64,000 nt of DNA from JANSWY01 sp965267245 (GCA_965267245.1 OZ253939.1:2790001-2854000); one strand, 5' to 3'; shown: positions 26,055 to 35,879, counted from the stretch's first letter. Numbers and translations are program-made. Notes: generated by a model not told the origin, from the sequence alone.

Positions 26055-27860
26055 TTAATAATACAATTCTTCTTCGACACTACCGCAGGTAAGCATAGCA
26101 TCACCAAAATATGGGTTAAGTATTTCATCAGAATCACTCAACCAAAATGCTCCCTTGAAATCAAAGGCCATCGGACAAAATTGACGATAACCTTTCACTC
26201 CAACCTGAAACTTTTTTAGCGTAAAAAAAAGTTGATCGCTCAACTGAGAAAGCAATGCTCGAGCATTCTCGACATCTGTTTCATTTGAAATACCATTTGT
26301 TGCTTCCTGAAGTACCTCCAAATCTTTCATCCATTCCATATGTGCATCTCCTTTGACTAATTGCATATCTACCATTTCAATGATGGCTTGAAGATTCTGA
26401 GCTTCTTTTCTCGCCATTTTTGGATCACTCTGAATAAGCGCATCCTTTACAGGTAGATAGGCAGCATAGACTGCTTGCAATTGCTTCCGAAACTTTTCAT
26501 CACTTTCAAAAGCCTCATCAGATTTATTAACCTTCAGCTGCCCTTCAATTTGATCTAGCGATTGCTCATTTTGTGTCTCCTCTTGATTCATTCCATGATT
26601 GTGACCTGTCATGGCAGCTCCTCCTTCAGGGGCCATCATTGAAGGTTTACCTGCCAATTGAGCAGCGGCATCAATGCTGAAGGTTCCATTTACAGCGATC
26701 TCTTCACCTAATTCTAGTCCCTTCGCAACCACATAGGCATCTCCCAGCGCAGGACCCAATGTTACTTCTCGCATCATAAAATGTAGTCCCTCATTGCTTT
26801 TAAATTTGACATATACAACAGATCGCTTTCCTGTCCACAAAACAGCGGATTTAGGAACGGTCAATTGATCTCCCGCTCTACCCAAGTTTGCTTTCAACTC
26901 TCCGGTTGCAAACAATTGTGGCTTTAATTTGTGATTATTGTTTTGAACAACTACTCTCGCTTTCGCCACTCGTGTTTTGGGATTGATCACAGGATCGATG
27001 TAGTCAATTATTCCTTTAAAACTTTGCCCAGGGAGAGAACTTATCGAAAACTCAATCGAATCACCTCTATCTATCCAGGGAAGATCATTTTCATATATAT
27101 CGAACTGTACCCAAACCGTTGAAAGATTGGAGATCTCATAAAGTGTCTGACCCCTATTGACATAATCTCCAAGATTGACTTTTTTATTAGTCACATAGCC
27201 TGATCGTTCTGCCAATACTGGAAATTGACCATTTACCTTTTCTGATGATAAAATCTGATCAATTTGTTTTTCGGAAAGTTTCCAGTTTCTTAGCTTCTCT
27301 CTGGTCGCCTGATACAGATTGGGTTGATTTTCTCTGATTTTGTAGGTCTCTAGTAATTCCTGTTGAGCTGTAACCAACTGAGGTGAATAGAGATAGGCTA
27401 CCACACTTCCTATGCTCACATATTCCCCTGTGAAATTCACGGAAAGTTTCTCAATCCTTCCGGGGAAATGAGTAGTTTGGCTAAACATCAATCGCTCGTC
27501 TTCCTGCACTTTTCCATTCAATCGAATGGTTTTCATTGCTGATTTGGAACCCACTGCTGCTGTGACAATATTAGCAAGCTGCATTGCAGTAGGTGACATA
27601 ACTATTGCCATCGGATCAATCCCCTCACCATTGTCAGCCTCTAATGGAATGAGATCCATCCCACAAATGGGACAACTTCCTGGTTCATTTTGCCTAATCT
27701 GCGGGTGCATCGAGCAAGTCCAGACAGTCTCTCCATCAATGACCTCTGTATGTGAATGTTCTGATTCAGAAGATCCACCAAAAAAGACCCAACCAAGTAG
27801 CAAACCGCTTACAAGCGTAACCGCTGCTACAATTATTAATATTTTGATTGATATGTTCAT
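26055..27860 (-). CDS. CusB-like RND adaptor with N-terminal metal-binding and C-terminal DUF3347 domains
   Basis: A 601-residue periplasmic adaptor (membrane fusion protein). After an N-terminal membrane anchor (about 7-30) comes a heavy-metal-binding domain (TCSMHPQI...CPICGMDLIP, about 48-72), then the HlyD-type hairpin, lipoyl and barrel domains (about 100-400), a His/Met-rich linker (MTGHNHGMNQEE near 417) and a DUF3347 domain (about 450-598, ending FCPMAFDF...NPYFGDAML). It would link the CusA-like pump to TolC and hand over copper. DUF3347 fused to CusB is a Bacteroidota feature. It is 1 bp from the TolC gene. Confidence 0.93.
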   Translation of the reverse strand: MNISIKILIIVAAVTLVSGLLLGWVFFGGSSESEHSHTEVIDGETVWTCSMHPQIRQNEPGSCPICGMDLIPLEADNGEGIDPMAIVMSPTAMQLANIVTAAVGSKSAMKTIRLNGKVQEDERLMFSQTTHFPGRIEKLSVNFTGEYVSIGSVVAYLYSPQLVTAQQELLETYKIRENQPNLYQATREKLRNWKLSEKQIDQILSSEKVNGQFPVLAERSGYVTNKKVNLGDYVNRGQTLYEISNLSTVWVQFDIYENDLPWIDRGDSIEFSISSLPGQSFKGIIDYIDPVINPKTRVAKARVVVQNNNHKLKPQLFATGELKANLGRAGDQLTVPKSAVLWTGKRSVVYVKFKSNEGLHFMMREVTLGPALGDAYVVAKGLELGEEIAVNGTFSIDAAAQLAGKPSMMAPEGGAAMTGHNHGMNQEETQNEQSLDQIEGQLKVNKSDEAFESDEKFRKQLQAVYAAYLPVKDALIQSDPKMARKEAQNLQAIIEMVDMQLVKGDAHMEWMKDLEVLQEATNGISNETDVENARALLSQLSDQLFFTLKKFQVGVKGYRQFCPMAFDFKGAFWLSDSDEILNPYFGDAMLTCGSVEEELYY

Positions 27861-27861
27861 T

Positions 27862-29085
27862 TTAAAATTTTTTGGCTGTTAAATAATTGAGCTTTGCCAC
27901 TGAAATATGATAGTTCATCATAGCTGTCGCCTTCATTTCTTTATACTTTAAAAGCTGCTGCTGATTTCGTAAAACCTCTTCGAATTCCTTACCTGAATTG
28001 CTATAAGCGGAAAGCAAAAGGTTAAGCACCTGCTGTATCTCTGCTATTTGCTCATCATACAGTTTTAAGAGATCGAGTTGTTTTTCCCTATCAAAATCTG
28101 CCATCTCGAAACCAGAAATGAGTTGATTGATCCGCTCCTCTTTTTGAAGTAAATATGATTCTTGCATCAGTTGTGCCTCTTTCTTTGCGGCCTTGTACTT
28201 CCCTCTAAATATGGGCAACCCGACACTGACCATTGGCATCAGTGCATTCTGTCCATTATCAGGAACAGCCATATCACTGCGCTCACCAACAATGACATAA
28301 TCCAGGCCCACACCCAACTTGGGTAACCCTTGCTTTTCTGAAAGAACTTCCCGTTTCTTACTGGCTTCCAATCTAATATCCAATTCGTCAAGTACAGGGT
28401 TATTGGCTAGAAGGGAATCTCTATTAATCTCATCTTGAGAGACCGAAAGCGAACCTTCAACTACCACTTCAGCACTTTCATCACGGTTCAAAAGCTTATT
28501 AAAAGAAGTAATTAGCGGTTGTTTTTTCTTCCGCAGAATCTCCAAATTGGTTTGAGCATCTTTCAGTATCAGATCCACACGAAGCACATCGACCAATGTC
28601 CCTTCATCATTCTCAAATTTTGATGTAGCAATTGCCTTATAAGACTCAAGGATTTTGATATTCTCTTGCTCCAGTTCAATCCACTGACTCAGCTCATAGA
28701 GCGGATAGTATACTACCGCGACCTGATAATAGAGTCTGTTCTTCGCATCTAAAAAACCCTGATACTGTGCCTCCGCGTTAAGAGCCGCTATGTCGCCACT
28801 TGCTTTTAAAGTGCCAAACCACGGAAACATTTGAGTAAGTGAAAATCGTGCTCGTTGTGGCCCTACCCGCGTTTCCACGGGTGAGATGAAATACCCAAAG
28901 GAAAAGGTAGGATCAGGCAAGCTATTCACTTGTGAAACCCGTTCCATAGCCGCTTCAAATACTCTGTATTTGGCTTGGAGACCCGGGTTGTTTTCTGCAG
29001 CAATTTCAAGGTAATCTTCCAAGATTTGAGCACTCCCCGGAAGCACTAATATTGAAACAAAAAATATGATCAGATACTTTTTCAT
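27862..29085 (-). CDS. TolC-family outer membrane efflux protein
   Basis: A 407-residue protein with a Sec signal (ends about VLPGSAQ) and the alternating long helices of TolC proteins. The pattern LPDPTFSFGYFISP near residue 57 and GVGLDYVIVGERSD near 255 are typical of the CusC-type Bacteroidota members. It forms the outer-membrane exit duct of the tripartite pump. The gene overlaps the pump gene by 4 bp (ATGA) and abuts the adaptor gene. Confidence 0.92.
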   Translation of the reverse strand: MKKYLIIFFVSILVLPGSAQILEDYLEIAAENNPGLQAKYRVFEAAMERVSQVNSLPDPTFSFGYFISPVETRVGPQRARFSLTQMFPWFGTLKASGDIAALNAEAQYQGFLDAKNRLYYQVAVVYYPLYELSQWIELEQENIKILESYKAIATSKFENDEGTLVDVLRVDLILKDAQTNLEILRKKKQPLITSFNKLLNRDESAEVVVEGSLSVSQDEINRDSLLANNPVLDELDIRLEASKKREVLSEKQGLPKLGVGLDYVIVGERSDMAVPDNGQNALMPMVSVGLPIFRGKYKAAKKEAQLMQESYLLQKEERINQLISGFEMADFDREKQLDLLKLYDEQIAEIQQVLNLLLSAYSNSGKEFEEVLRNQQQLLKYKEMKATAMMNYHISVAKLNYLTAKKF

Positions 29086-32000
29086 TGCTTCTTTAGTTTT
29101 CGTTCTTCTCTAATGCAATACAGTACCGGCACAATAAAAATACTGACCAGCGCAAAGGCCATTCCCCCAAAAGTCGGGATAGCCATAGGAACCATAATAT
29201 CGGCCCCTCTACCTGTTGAAGTTAAAACCGGCAATAAGGCAATCATGGTAGTACTAACCGTCATCAAGGCTGGCCTAATTCGTCTTAATCCTGCTTCAAC
29301 TACCGCGTTGCGGACACTCTCCACATCTGATGTTTCATTCCTTTTGAAACTTTGATCCAGATAAGTAGCAATGAGCACTCCATCATCTGTTGCAATTCCA
29401 AAAAGTGCTATAAACCCAACCCAGACCGCAACACTTAGATTAATTGTTTTCATCTGGAACAGGTCTCGAAGATTTGTATCAAACACTGAAAAATCCACAA
29501 ACCAACCTTGTCCATAGAGCCAAATCATGATAAAACCACCACTAAACGCCATGGCAATACCAGTGAAAACCATCAGTGAGGTAGTGGTTGATTTGAATTG
29601 GAAATAGAGGATCAGGAATACAATACCGAGCACCAGAGGAACAATAATCGATAGTCTTTTTTCTGCTCGCACCTGATTTTCATAGCTACCTGAAAATTTA
29701 TAGCTGATTCCTGCCGGAACATTCAGATCACCATCATCAATGCGATTCTGAATGGTGAGCTGTGCATCATTTACAACTTCCACTTCGGCGTACCCATCTC
29801 GTTTGTCAAACAGCACATATCCCACTAGGAATGTTTCCTCACTTTTTATGGCCTGTGGTCCTCTTACGTATTCGACCTCTACTAACTGACCCAATGGAAT
29901 CTGGGCGCCAGTTGGTGTTGGGATCAACACTTTAGTTAGTGATTCCGGATCATCTCTCAGCTCTCTTGGATACCGTACCCTGACAGGAAACCGCTCTCTT
30001 CCTTCCACTGTAGTAGTGATCTTCATGCCACCTATAGCCGTTTCTAGGGTTTGTTGTACATCTTCAATATTGAGCCCGTATCTAGCAATTTGTTCTCTAT
30101 TGATATTGAGATGCATATACGGTTTCCCTACAATTCGATCTGCAAAAACAGCTTCCGTTTTGACTGAGGGAACTTGTTTAAGGATCTCCTCTAACTGTAA
30201 TCCAAAATCTTGAATAGTTTGTAAATCAGGACCATAAACCTTGATTCCCATCGGTGCTCGCATGCCCGTTTGCAACATTACCAAACGGGTTTCAATAGGT
30301 TGCAGTTTGGGAGCTGATGTTACTCCTGGAATCTTGGTAATCCTAACAATCTCATTCCAAATATCATCTGGAGATTCGATTTCAAACCGCCAGTTACGGA
30401 AGTATTTACCCTTGTCGTCTTCTATCAGTTGATTTTGTTCAATCCCTTTTTGTAAGGCTTCCTCATTGCTGACAAATGAGCCGTCTTTTAATCTGAATCG
30501 ATCTTCATCATCCACTTTGAATCGTACTCGATGGCCACTTTGGTTCACCATATATTCTGATTTGTAATTGATGACATTCTCGAACATGGAAATAGGTGCT
30601 GGATCAAGGGCTGATTCGACTCGACCCAATTTCCCAACGGTCAGATCAACCTCTGGAATATTGGTCAATAGCATATCCAGTTGACCGACAACCTTTCGAT
30701 TGTATTCAACTCCTGAATGTGGCATGGAGGTTGGCATTAGCAAGAAGCTTCCTTCATCAAGTGATGGCATGAATTCCTCTCCTACACCAGGAAAAGCATG
30801 TGCCAACGTCGACCAGACTTTTGTGGTTTGAACACCAATCCCAACCGCCTCAAGTCCTTTTGATAAAAACCCAAAAACTGTACTAAATCCTAACCAGACG
30901 TTAGCCCCTAATAGGATAAGAAATGCAGGAATAAGTAGGAATTTGATCTTGTTCTCCAAACACCATTTTAGAATAGATTTGTAGTAATATTCAAGCAGAC
31001 TAAAGGCACCAAGTATCATTCCGACAAGCAGTGCAACGAATAACACATTTGTAAATAGGCTCTTACTTGCTCCAAGAGGAAGCCAGTATTTTCCCAAAAG
31101 CCACAAAGCACCCATAACAGCAAGGATCAATTCTGCTTTATCGATAAGTAAACGATACCATGCATGAGGGCGAGCTTTTCGCTTGTACCATGCCTTGAAA
31201 AAAGCAAGCGACCCAAAAAGAAACAACATAATTCCACCCCAGATATGTCCTAATACTAAGCCTGCTAGACCAATAAGTATCAGACTCGCATTCACAATTT
31301 GCTTGACTTGATCGTTTTTAATTCTTGCTCCGAAAAACCAATAAGCCAGAGTTGGTAAAATCAAAAGTGAGACGATCAATGCAGCTACCAGAGCGAAAGT
31401 TTTGGTGAAAGCCAGTGGCCCGAATAATTTGCCTTCGGCAGCCTGCATCGTGAAAACCGGAATAAAACTTACTATAGTAGTGGATACCGCTGTAATAATA
31501 GCAGTTGCTACTTCCGTGGAACCATTGTAAATAGTGGTAATCAGCTTTTGATCTTCAGGGGCTTCTTCCAGGTGCTTGATGATATTTTCTGAAAGAATAA
31601 TCCCCAAATCCACCATTGTCCCAATGGCAATAGCTATACCTGAAAGTGCCACTATATTGGCATCCACACCAAAATACCGCATTCCAATAAACACCATAAG
31701 CACCGCAATGGGAAGAAGGCTTGAAATCAAGAATGAAGCTCTGAGGTTGGACACCATGACAATCACCACAAGGACAGAAATCAGAATTTCCAGCGAAAGC
31801 GCATCTTCGAGCGTGCCTAAAGTTTCATAAATCAACTGTGAACGATCATAGAATGGAACGATGGTTAGTTGACTTGCCGTACCATCTGTCAAAGTTTTCT
31901 TGGGAAGCCCCGGAGCGATGTCTTTGATCTTTTCCTTTACGTTATTGATCACTTCGAGTGGATTGGCTCCATAACGAGCCACCACCACACCACCAACCAC

Positions 32001-32897
32001 TTCGGCACCCCCTTTATCCAGCAACCCTCTTCGTGTGGCAGGCCCCAGTGTTACTACTCCAATATCCTTCACTCGGATAGGCACATTATCCTGAACAGCA
32101 ACCACAGCATTTTCCAGATCTTCTACAGACTTGATGTAACCCAAACCTCTGACCAGATATTCTGCCTGGTTAAGTTCGATGGTTTTAGCTCCTACATCTT
32201 TGTTGGATTGTTTAACCGCTAACATGACTTTGTGCAATGGAATATTGTAAGCCAGCAAAGCATCTGGATTTACATCAACCTGGTATTCCTGCACATACCC
32301 GCCAATGGAAGCCACTTCAGAGACACCCTCAGTAGCATTCAAGCCATACTTAACGTAGAAATCCTGAACGGTTCTAATCTCATGCAGGTCCCATCCTCCT
32401 GTTGGGACTCCATCCTTATCTCTTCCTTCAATGGTATACCAAAAGACCTGTCCAAGCGCAGTAGCATCCGGCCCAAGTGACGGTTGCACACCATCCGGCA
32501 ACAATCCTGATGGAATGGAATTGAGTTTTTCTAAAATGCGCGAGCGACTCCAGTAGAATTCAATGTCTTCACTGAAGATGATGTAGATGCTGGAGAAACC
32601 AAAAATGGATGAACTTCGGATGGACTTCACTCCTGGGATACCAAGGAGATATGTGGTCATTGGATATGAAATCTGATCCTCAATATCTTGTGGCGAGCGT
32701 CCCTGCCACTGAGTGAAGACAATCTGCTGATTCTCCCCAATATCAGGGATAGCATCCACAGGCACAGGATCAGATGGTAATGAACCAACGCTCCATCCAA
32801 AGGGTGCTGTCACAACTCCCCAGGTAATGAAACCAATGAGGATGAGGACGGTAACTAATCTGTTTTCTAAGAAATATTTTATGATTCGATTGAGCAT
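29082..32897 (-). CDS. CusA/CzcA-family heavy-metal RND efflux pump
   Basis: A 1,271-residue inner-membrane pump of the heavy-metal RND group. The start at 32897 (MLNRIIKYFLENR) fits the family; an in-frame ATG at 32924 adds nine residues. Twelve or more helices are seen, with the proton-relay Asp in GTMVDLGIILSENI (TM4). The family is usually about 1,040 residues; this one is longer because of extra hydrophobic segments around residues 530-680 and a polar insertion around 790-850 (EDRFRLKDGSF). The substrate is probably Cu(I) and/or Ag(I), as judged from CopA and DUF3347 neighbours. It is the pump of the tripartite system with the next two genes. Confidence 0.94.
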   Translation of the reverse strand: MLNRIIKYFLENRLVTVLILIGFITWGVVTAPFGWSVGSLPSDPVPVDAIPDIGENQQIVFTQWQGRSPQDIEDQISYPMTTYLLGIPGVKSIRSSSIFGFSSIYIIFSEDIEFYWSRSRILEKLNSIPSGLLPDGVQPSLGPDATALGQVFWYTIEGRDKDGVPTGGWDLHEIRTVQDFYVKYGLNATEGVSEVASIGGYVQEYQVDVNPDALLAYNIPLHKVMLAVKQSNKDVGAKTIELNQAEYLVRGLGYIKSVEDLENAVVAVQDNVPIRVKDIGVVTLGPATRRGLLDKGGAEVVGGVVVARYGANPLEVINNVKEKIKDIAPGLPKKTLTDGTASQLTIVPFYDRSQLIYETLGTLEDALSLEILISVLVVIVMVSNLRASFLISSLLPIAVLMVFIGMRYFGVDANIVALSGIAIAIGTMVDLGIILSENIIKHLEEAPEDQKLITTIYNGSTEVATAIITAVSTTIVSFIPVFTMQAAEGKLFGPLAFTKTFALVAALIVSLLILPTLAYWFFGARIKNDQVKQIVNASLILIGLAGLVLGHIWGGIMLFLFGSLAFFKAWYKRKARPHAWYRLLIDKAELILAVMGALWLLGKYWLPLGASKSLFTNVLFVALLVGMILGAFSLLEYYYKSILKWCLENKIKFLLIPAFLILLGANVWLGFSTVFGFLSKGLEAVGIGVQTTKVWSTLAHAFPGVGEEFMPSLDEGSFLLMPTSMPHSGVEYNRKVVGQLDMLLTNIPEVDLTVGKLGRVESALDPAPISMFENVINYKSEYMVNQSGHRVRFKVDDEDRFRLKDGSFVSNEEALQKGIEQNQLIEDDKGKYFRNWRFEIESPDDIWNEIVRITKIPGVTSAPKLQPIETRLVMLQTGMRAPMGIKVYGPDLQTIQDFGLQLEEILKQVPSVKTEAVFADRIVGKPYMHLNINREQIARYGLNIEDVQQTLETAIGGMKITTTVEGRERFPVRVRYPRELRDDPESLTKVLIPTPTGAQIPLGQLVEVEYVRGPQAIKSEETFLVGYVLFDKRDGYAEVEVVNDAQLTIQNRIDDGDLNVPAGISYKFSGSYENQVRAEKRLSIIVPLVLGIVFLILYFQFKSTTTSLMVFTGIAMAFSGGFIMIWLYGQGWFVDFSVFDTNLRDLFQMKTINLSVAVWVGFIALFGIATDDGVLIATYLDQSFKRNETSDVESVRNAVVEAGLRRIRPALMTVSTTMIALLPVLTSTGRGADIMVPMAIPTFGGMAFALVSIFIVPVLYCIREERKLKKQ

Positions 32898-32952
32898 AAT
32901 ATAAGATGTGTTGAACTTAAACATCAGTTCAAAAAGGGTACGTGACCCAGGT

Positions 32953-32973
32953 GGTCTGGTGAATAGCCAGACC
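32953..32973. promoter_or_regulatory. Intercistronic hairpin upstream of the RND pump gene
   Basis: GGTCTGG (32953-32959) and CCAGACC (32967-32973) form a perfect 7-bp stem with a 7-base loop, between the HYC_CC_PP stop and the pump start. There is no T run, so it is not a plain terminator; it could set differential expression or RNA processing. Confidence 0.45.
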
Positions 32974-32988
32974 TTATACTATGCTGTA

Positions 32989-33408
32989 TTATATGAGGAA
33001 GACTTGATGAAGGATCGATATGTCTTTCGGCACCAGAGGCGGATCGTAGACTGAATATTGTGGTTTTTCCTTATAAGTATTGAAAAGGTTGATGTATGAA
33101 ATAGCAAATACTGCAACAAATTCAAGCTTAAAACTATTTTGGTCAATTCCTGGATTAAACTCATCCTCAACCTCTATGCTGAGATATTCATTTTCACAGC
33201 AAGGTACTTTATCAAGATATGGCTCTAAATCAGACTTGCGTTTACAATCTCTATCCATATCACCTATTCCACAATCTAAATGATCATTTCCAATCATTAA
33301 CTTGGTTTCTACTGCATGACCCATACAAAAATGGGTACCCACGGCAAAACCAACATGACTTGCAAGCATGAAGACTGCTATCGATATGGATAATATCTTT
33401 TTCAACAT
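32989..33408 (-). CDS. HYC_CC_PP-family secreted protein
   Basis: This 139-residue protein has a Sec signal (about 1-22) and the residues that name the family: H and C in GTHFCMGH (about 29-36), a CC pair in KVPCCENE (about 73) and PP in VYDPPLVP (near 121). Such proteins precede metal-efflux genes in many Bacteroidota, and the Cys and His could bind copper. It is the first gene of the copper block, 91 bp before the pump. The function is unproven. TATATTTG lies two bases before its ATG, too close for a usual promoter. Confidence 0.88.
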   Translation of the reverse strand: MLKKILSISIAVFMLASHVGFAVGTHFCMGHAVETKLMIGNDHLDCGIGDMDRDCKRKSDLEPYLDKVPCCENEYLSIEVEDEFNPGIDQNSFKLEFVAVFAISYINLFNTYKEKPQYSVYDPPLVPKDISILHQVFLI

Positions 33409-33542
33409 AACAAATATACGAAATTGTCAAAAAGAAGGATTTACAAGATTCTTAAAAAGAGTTACAACATTTTAATATCTGCCATTTGACCTAAAGAAAA
33501 ATACAAAATGAATTATTAGCATTCATTATTGTGTAAAATTAG

Positions 33543-34418
33543 CTACCCTATACAACACTTCTTAAACTTAACCCCACTGCCACATGGGCAAGGATCATTT
33601 CTTCCAATTACACGAGTGATGGGCTGATGCTTTGGGGTGGAGGCCAGGTCCTGATTGAATACTTCTGAGAGAGCCTGGTATAATTTGGGGTGCTTCTTTT
33701 TGAGTAAGTGAGGTCTTTCAAAGAAGTATTCTCCTGCCACAGCGAAAAATTCCTGTCGATTGGTGGCTGCATAGTTATTGATGTCAGATCTATTGGCTAC
33801 TATCTCTTTAGTTTTATCACCAATTAGACTAACCCATGGAAGTGTCACCGCTTCTGAATCATAGCCAGGTGGTATACCATCTATTAGACCATCTTCTTTG
33901 TCAAATAGGTGAATGAACTCATGAATCCCCACATTTTTCTTGTCATTACCAATGCTGAAACCTGCATGAAGTGAAGGTTTTGAAAGGATCATCTTGCCTT
34001 CCATTGGACCATTCCCAACCATCCCTGTGATAATCTCCAAAGGATTGTTCAATTCAAAATTGCGATCGAATGAAGAAGGGTACAGAATAACCTCATCCAA
34101 AAAACTATAACTCCATTGGGGAAACCCAAAGAGTGGAATCACAGCGCTACTTGCTACAAGTAATCGATCTTCTAATGTCACCTCGACATTTACGCCATTT
34201 ATTTTAGTAGTTGATAAAAACTGGAATACGTCATGTTCAAACCGTGATTTCTTTTCAGTGTCTAATTTTTGATAGAATAGAACATGCTTGGATAAAAAAC
34301 TCTTCCATTTCGGCGGTACATCAATCGACAATGATGTTTTCTCTCCTTTTTTATGGAAAATAAGCCAGAATACGGCAATTAAAATTAGAATTGTGGTGAT
34401 TAAAATAACTTCTTGCAT
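33543..34418 (-). CDS. M90/MtfA-type zinc peptidase with C-terminal SEC-C motif
   Basis: A 291-residue protein: one N-terminal membrane helix (about 4-20), an MtfA-like zinc peptidase domain (about 30-265) with HEFIHLFDKEDG as zinc site (near 166) and a C-terminal SEC-C zinc motif NDPCPCGSGVKFKKCC. MtfA relatives are aminopeptidases that in enterobacteria bind the Mlc repressor; that partner need not exist here. The SEC-C motif binds zinc and often mediates contact with other proteins; its fusion to an M90 peptidase is common in this phylum. Confidence 0.88.
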   Translation of the reverse strand: MQEVILITTILILIAVFWLIFHKKGEKTSLSIDVPPKWKSFLSKHVLFYQKLDTEKKSRFEHDVFQFLSTTKINGVNVEVTLEDRLLVASSAVIPLFGFPQWSYSFLDEVILYPSSFDRNFELNNPLEIITGMVGNGPMEGKMILSKPSLHAGFSIGNDKKNVGIHEFIHLFDKEDGLIDGIPPGYDSEAVTLPWVSLIGDKTKEIVANRSDINNYAATNRQEFFAVAGEYFFERPHLLKKKHPKLYQALSEVFNQDLASTPKHQPITRVIGRNDPCPCGSGVKFKKCCIG

Positions 34419-34488
34419 CCGGCTGGTAAAAGTGAAATTGTTATTGAAATTGAGTGTTCATTGATACGATCAAAGGTAATAATTCTGT

Positions 34489-35523
34489 TTAATTCGATGC
34501 ATTCATCAATTTCTGGTAAGCCTTACCAAAAGCATTGACGAAACCAGATGTGTAATAACCATTTTTATCCAGAGTAGGGTCTAAAATAGTGATTTCAATT
34601 CCAGTAGCTTTCTCACTTGAAAACAAGGAACCAAGTATTGTTTGCATCTCTTTATAACTCAGCCCATCAGGCTGTCGACTATCTACTGCTGGCATAATTT
34701 CATCATCAAGTACATCAACATCAAAGTGGATAAAAAACCCATCAAGCCCTTTTGATTCTACCATTTGCAGAAATTCATTGACACAAATCTCAATTCCCGT
34801 TTGTCTAAGTTTATTTAAATCATAGTAATGAATCTTAGAATTAAGGATAGGCTCAATATAATCTTCTCCTAATTCCCGATTCCCAACACACCATACATTT
34901 TCTTCTTCAAAATAAGGTCCGAGGTTATTGATATTAGCAAGTATATCATGACCATTACCTGTAGAAAGTGCTAAATCCATTCCTGCAGCTCCTCCGGTAG
35001 TGGATAACTCAGGTCCAATGAAATCTGTATGACCATCAATAAAGAACAGCCCATATTTGCCTGACATCTTATGTGCCAAACCTGATCCTATGAGGATACT
35101 GCAATCACCTCCTACTATTATTAAAAAGTTCTCCGGTTTAATTTTTGGGAATAATAACTCTGCCTGTTTTTTCGAATAGCTCACAATACTATCAGTATTC
35201 AGAACTCCCGTCACGGAATGCATCAACTTTGTGTAGGCTGGAGGAATTAATGTGATAATTTCACTATTATCAAATAGGTCATAAAATGAGTGTTTCTGCA
35301 ACCATTTTGGTAAAAATCGCACACCTGGTTCCCCAATTGCTACTCGTAAACCCAGGTTTGTCGGAAATTCAAATATAATTGGCTGTCGATTTTGCATTGC
35401 TTCGATTCTAGTGACTGAAACACTATCAAATTTTTCCTCAATCTCTAAGCTATCAAAAGTATGAGCTTCCTGTTGGTATACCAAAAAAAGTAAAACAACG
35501 CCGTACTTAGACCATTTTTTCAT
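34489..35523 (-). CDS. Arginase-family protein with signal peptide and a His-to-Cys change in the metal site
   Basis: A 344-residue ureohydrolase-fold protein. Metal motifs: GGDCS (138-142, Cys 141 where arginases have His), DGHTD (163-167) and FDVD (267-270), so five of six manganese ligands are kept. The N-terminus (MKKWSK then a ten-residue hydrophobic stretch) looks like a Sec signal, which is unusual for the family. It could be a periplasmic amidinohydrolase (arginase, agmatinase, formimidoylglutamase) or a degenerate relative; the substrate is unknown. It overlaps the VOC gene by 4 bp. Confidence 0.78.
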   Translation of the reverse strand: MKKWSKYGVVLLFLVYQQEAHTFDSLEIEEKFDSVSVTRIEAMQNRQPIIFEFPTNLGLRVAIGEPGVRFLPKWLQKHSFYDLFDNSEIITLIPPAYTKLMHSVTGVLNTDSIVSYSKKQAELLFPKIKPENFLIIVGGDCSILIGSGLAHKMSGKYGLFFIDGHTDFIGPELSTTGGAAGMDLALSTGNGHDILANINNLGPYFEEENVWCVGNRELGEDYIEPILNSKIHYYDLNKLRQTGIEICVNEFLQMVESKGLDGFFIHFDVDVLDDEIMPAVDSRQPDGLSYKEMQTILGSLFSSEKATGIEITILDPTLDKNGYYTSGFVNAFGKAYQKLMNASN

Positions 35524-35879
35524 TTCTCCACTAATGAGTATTTATTTCCAAAGTCGTCACATATAACAGCTTCTAATCCATAAAATTCCTTGGTAGGCCT
35601 CTTTATAAAAATTACCCCATTTTCTTCTAGCTCCTGACTTCTATTTATCAGATTTTCACACTCAAAAACTAATATCGGAATGTTTGTTGACCTTGGGCTT
35701 TCATCGGAAACCTCCACAATCAACAGATCGACATTTTCTTCCCCAGGTCTAAAGGTTACCCATTTTACACCATTCTTCAATTCAAAATTTGAAATCAAAT
35801 CAAACCCAAGTTTATTTTTAAAAAAGTCTACAGCAAGAGAGGTATCATTTACAAATACACTGACTAATGAAACATTCAT
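35520..35879 (-). CDS. VOC (glyoxalase/bleomycin-resistance) superfamily protein
   Basis: A 119-residue protein with the paired beta-alpha-beta-beta-beta modules of the VOC superfamily: SVFVNDTSLAVDFFKNKLGF at 6-25, then VKWVTFRPGE and a C-terminal GLEAVICDDFGNKYSLVE. The Glu/His metal-site pattern is only partly clear. VOC proteins isomerise, cleave or bind small ligands; no role can be set. It is coupled to the arginase-like gene by a 4-bp overlap. Confidence 0.88.
   Translation of the reverse strand: MNVSLVSVFVNDTSLAVDFFKNKLGFDLISNFELKNGVKWVTFRPGEENVDLLIVEVSDESPRSTNIPILVFECENLINRSQELEENGVIFIKRPTKEFYGLEAVICDDFGNKYSLVEK

Noticed and set aside
31869..32222. 117-codon plus-strand frame inside the CusA-like gene
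   Set aside because: Antisense to a conserved pump gene; no start context and no recognised family.
33409..33420. TATATTTG just before the HYC_CC_PP start as promoter
   Set aside because: It ends two bases before the ATG, so transcription would begin inside the coding sequence, and there is no TTTG element at the right distance.
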